Below are positions 5,806 through 7,321 of a stretch of DNA of 7,321 bases, piece by piece. Made by a program: the position numbers and the translations under genes. Numbering within the stretch: the stretch's first letter is position 1; each line of letters opens with the position of its first letter. The stretch is from assembly GCA_016764835.1 (NCBI GenBank), contig JAESRD010000214.1, positions 1-7,321 of the forward strand, in the 5' to 3' direction. The stretch is from Paracoccaceae bacterium. Lineage in GTDB: Bacteria; Pseudomonadota; Alphaproteobacteria; Rhodobacterales; Rhodobacteraceae. The notes below the pieces were generated by a model. It had not been told where the DNA came from. It saw only the letters and a program-made list of their open reading frames with translations, and made no database searches.

Positions 5806-5835
5806 AAAGGCCCGCGCCAATAAGCGCGGGCCTTT
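5806..5835 (-). terminator. intrinsic terminator of tig, bidirectional
   Basis: AAAGGCCCGCGC (5806-5817) and GCGCGGGCCTTT (5824-5835) form a perfect 12-bp stem with a 6-nt loop. On the minus strand it ends CCTTTTG, and on the plus strand CCTTTCTATT, so it can act in both directions. It follows tig by 23 bp. Together with the rplI terminator it closes the convergent junction. The 54 bp between the two hairpins show nothing else. Confidence 0.88.
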
Positions 5836-5858
5836 CTATTCGTTACTGCCCCGCCCAG

Positions 5859-7211
5859 CTAACGAGCCAAGCGCAGAAGCCTACTCGTCTTCGAGTGCTT
5901 CAACAGCCTTTTGCAGCTCATCTTTGCTCGCCTCGTCTCAGCAACTTCGGCTTTCTCAAATATATGATCAACAACCTTATCTTCAAAGATAGGCGCTTGG
6001 ATCTGCTGACGTGCCTGTGCGTTCTTCTGCACATATTCAAAGAACTCACGCTCTTGGCCGCGATACTGGCGCGCTTGGGTCAAGATCGCCTGAGTCAGTT
6101 CAGAATCAGTCACCTTGATCTCGGCTTTTTGGCCGATATCTGCCAGAAGCAGGCCCAGCTTCACCCGGCGCACAGCAAGCCGCTTATGCTCGTCAGTGGT
6201 CTCTACATCTGGGTGATCATGGCCCTGAACATCAGGGTTGTCTTCATGCCATAGCTGGTGCGCAATCTGGCCTGCTTCGGCATCAACCAAAGTCGGCGGC
6301 AGTTCAAAATCAACAGCCTTGTCCAGCGCGTCAAGCAAAGCACGTTTGGCCACAGCCCGCGCCGCACCTTTATACTCAACTTCAAGCCGCTCGCTGATCT
6401 GTGTCTTCAGACCGTCAACATCTTCGGCACCAAACTGCTTGGCCAGCTCGTCATTCAATTCAGCAGCTTTAGGCGCTTTGATCGCCTTAACAGTACAAGT
6501 GAAAATAGCGACCTTACCGGCCAGATCAGGGGCTTGATATTCAGCCGGGAAAGTAACCTCGACCTCTTTAACCTCGTCAACCTTAGTGCCAACCAGCTGC
6601 TCTTCAAAACCAGGGATGAAGGAGTTGGAACCGAGCACCAGAGGATAGTCATCAGACGCACCGCCGTCAAAAGCTTCGCCGTCAACCTTGCCCAAGAAAT
6701 CAATAGTGATCTGGTCACCGTCTTTAGCTTTGGAGCCCTTGCGGCGGTCTTCAAAGTTCTGAGCGGTCTCGGCCAAATTATCGAGCGCCTCTTTAACATC
6801 AGCCTCATCAGCCGCAACAATCATCCGTGTCAGCGAGATCTTCGAATAGTCGACCTCTGGCACATCAGGCAGCGCTTCATAGCTGACATTGACGACAACA
6901 TCGTCGCCCTCTTTCCAATCTTCATTGGCCATCTTTACGTCAGGCTGCATGGCAGGCCGGTCACCAGATGTCTCAAGATGGTTGCTCAGCGCGCCATCAA
7001 TTGTTTCTTGCATGGCTTCGCCCATGACCCGCTGGCCATATTGCTTCTTAAGCAGCGCCATCGGCACCTTGCCCTTACGAAAACCCTTCATCTCAATGTC
7101 GGGCTGCGCTTCAAGCAATTTTTCCTGAACTTTGTCATTAAGCTCAGCAGCCGTAACAGTGATTGAATAACCGCGGCTAAGACCTTCGTTCAAGGTTTCG
7201 GTGACCTGCAT
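5859..7211 (-). CDS. tig: trigger factor, with a frameshift near the 3' end
   Basis: Trigger factor is the ribosome-bound chaperone and peptidyl-prolyl isomerase that receives nascent chains at the tunnel exit. The N-terminal domain carries the L23-docking loop GFRKGKVP at residues 43-50. The FKBP-type isomerase domain spans about 162-246 ([36 protein letters not shown]). The C-terminal helical chaperone domain follows from about 250. GAAGGA (7218-7223), 6 nt upstream, supports ATG 7209-7211. The literal frame gives 450 residues but ends in an atypical basic tail ([18 protein letters not shown]) after Thr426. Another frame of the same bases encodes [16 protein letters not shown] and stops at 5881-5883, the expected acidic end. 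One base is missing around 5932-5936; restored, the protein would have about 443 residues. Both ends leave the main domains intact, so the product may still work. Confidence 0.93.
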   Translation of the reverse strand: MQVTETLNEGLSRGYSITVTAAELNDKVQEKLLEAQPDIEMKGFRKGKVPMALLKKQYGQRVMGEAMQETIDGALSNHLETSGDRPAMQPDVKMANEDWKEGDDVVVNVSYEALPDVPEVDYSKISLTRMIVAADEADVKEALDNLAETAQNFEDRRKGSKAKDGDQITIDFLGKVDGEAFDGGASDDYPLVLGSNSFIPGFEEQLVGTKVDEVKEVEVTFPAEYQAPDLAGKVAIFTCTVKAIKAPKAAELNDELAKQFGAEDVDGLKTQISERLEVEYKGAARAVAKRALLDALDKAVDFELPPTLVDAEAGQIAHQLWHEDNPDVQGHDHPDVETTDEHKRLAVRRVKLGLLLADIGQKAEIKVTDSELTQAILTQARQYRGQEREFFEYVQKNAQARQQIQAPIFEDKVVDHIFEKAEVAETRRAKMSCKRLLKHSKTSRLLRLAR

Positions 7212-7235
7212 TTTTCGTCCTTCACATCAATAATC

Positions 7236-7320
7236 TGGTGCGGGTGAAGGGACTCGAACCCCCACGCCTCGCGGCGCCAGAACCTAAATCTGGTGCGTCT
7301 ACCAATTCCGCCACACCCGC
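7236..7320 (-). tRNA. tRNA-Leu (anticodon UAG)
   Basis: The minus strand folds as a class II tRNA. The 7-bp acceptor pairs GCGGGTG (7314-7320) with CACCCGC (7240-7246). The D-arm contains GGTAGACGC. The anticodon stem CCAGA/TCTGG holds the loop TTTAGGT, giving anticodon UAG, which reads CUN leucine codons. A long variable arm CGCC-GCGA-GGCG is diagnostic of Leu, Ser or Tyr tRNAs. The T-loop is TTCGAGT. Discriminator A and an encoded CCA (7236-7238) are present. The tRNA ends 24 bp before the tig start with no terminator between, so the two may share a transcript. Confidence 0.96.
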
Positions 7321-7321
7321 A

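Noticed and set aside
5930..5942. Programmed -1 frameshift in tig
   Set aside because: No X XXY YYZ slippery heptamer or downstream stimulatory structure is seen. A plain indel or sequence error explains the data better.
6258..7166. Long open frame of 302 codons on the plus strand, antisense to tig
   Set aside because: It lies wholly inside tig, which has clear family motifs. The product looks like no protein family, and antisense open frames are common with this codon usage.

Overview
The window looks like housekeeping chromosome from an alphaproteobacterium, most likely a moderate-GC member of the Rhodobacterales (roseobacter-like). The basis is the protein sequences, the acidic C-terminal extension on L9, the gene order fabD-fabG-acpP-fabF divergent from rpsF-rpsR-rplI, and the absence of priB between rpsF and rpsR. 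No mobile element, CRISPR array or obviously transferred segment is visible. Nothing here amounts to a new defence or biosynthetic system. The most informative signals are in the leaders, the promoters and one damaged gene end.

Positions 1-4217 are read from the minus strand, in the order 4217 to 1. First comes a 211-aa two-helix membrane protein of unknown function (3582-4217) with a strong hairpin terminator behind it. Next is the type II fatty-acid synthesis cluster: fabD (2510-3457) and fabG (1752-2489) 20 bp apart, then acpP (1279-1512) with its own promoter, structured leader and terminator. A small four-helix membrane protein (741-1103) follows, then the 5' two thirds of fabF (1-639), which runs off the window edge. 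FabD loads malonyl groups onto AcpP, FabF condenses them with the growing chain and FabG reduces the 3-keto product. fabH is not next to fabD as it is in E. coli.

Positions 4218-4481 are a 264-bp divergent intergenic region. It holds a plausible promoter for the ribosomal operon and a hairpin that resembles the S6:S18 binding site of 16S rRNA, a likely autoregulatory leader. Positions 4482-5690 encode S6, S18 and L9 on the plus strand, tightly spaced, with an intrinsic terminator at 5718-5751.

Positions 5806-7320 are again minus strand. A tRNA-Leu(UAG) gene (7236-7320) lies 24 bp upstream of tig (trigger factor), which ends in a second, perfect 12-bp hairpin terminator. tig has lost one base near codon 426. 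Its expected acidic tail is present but out of frame, and the literal reading frame ends in an unrelated basic tail. No gene-free stretch exceeds 300 bases; the longest are 4218-4481 (264 bp) and 1513-1751 (239 bp), and both contain regulatory structure.
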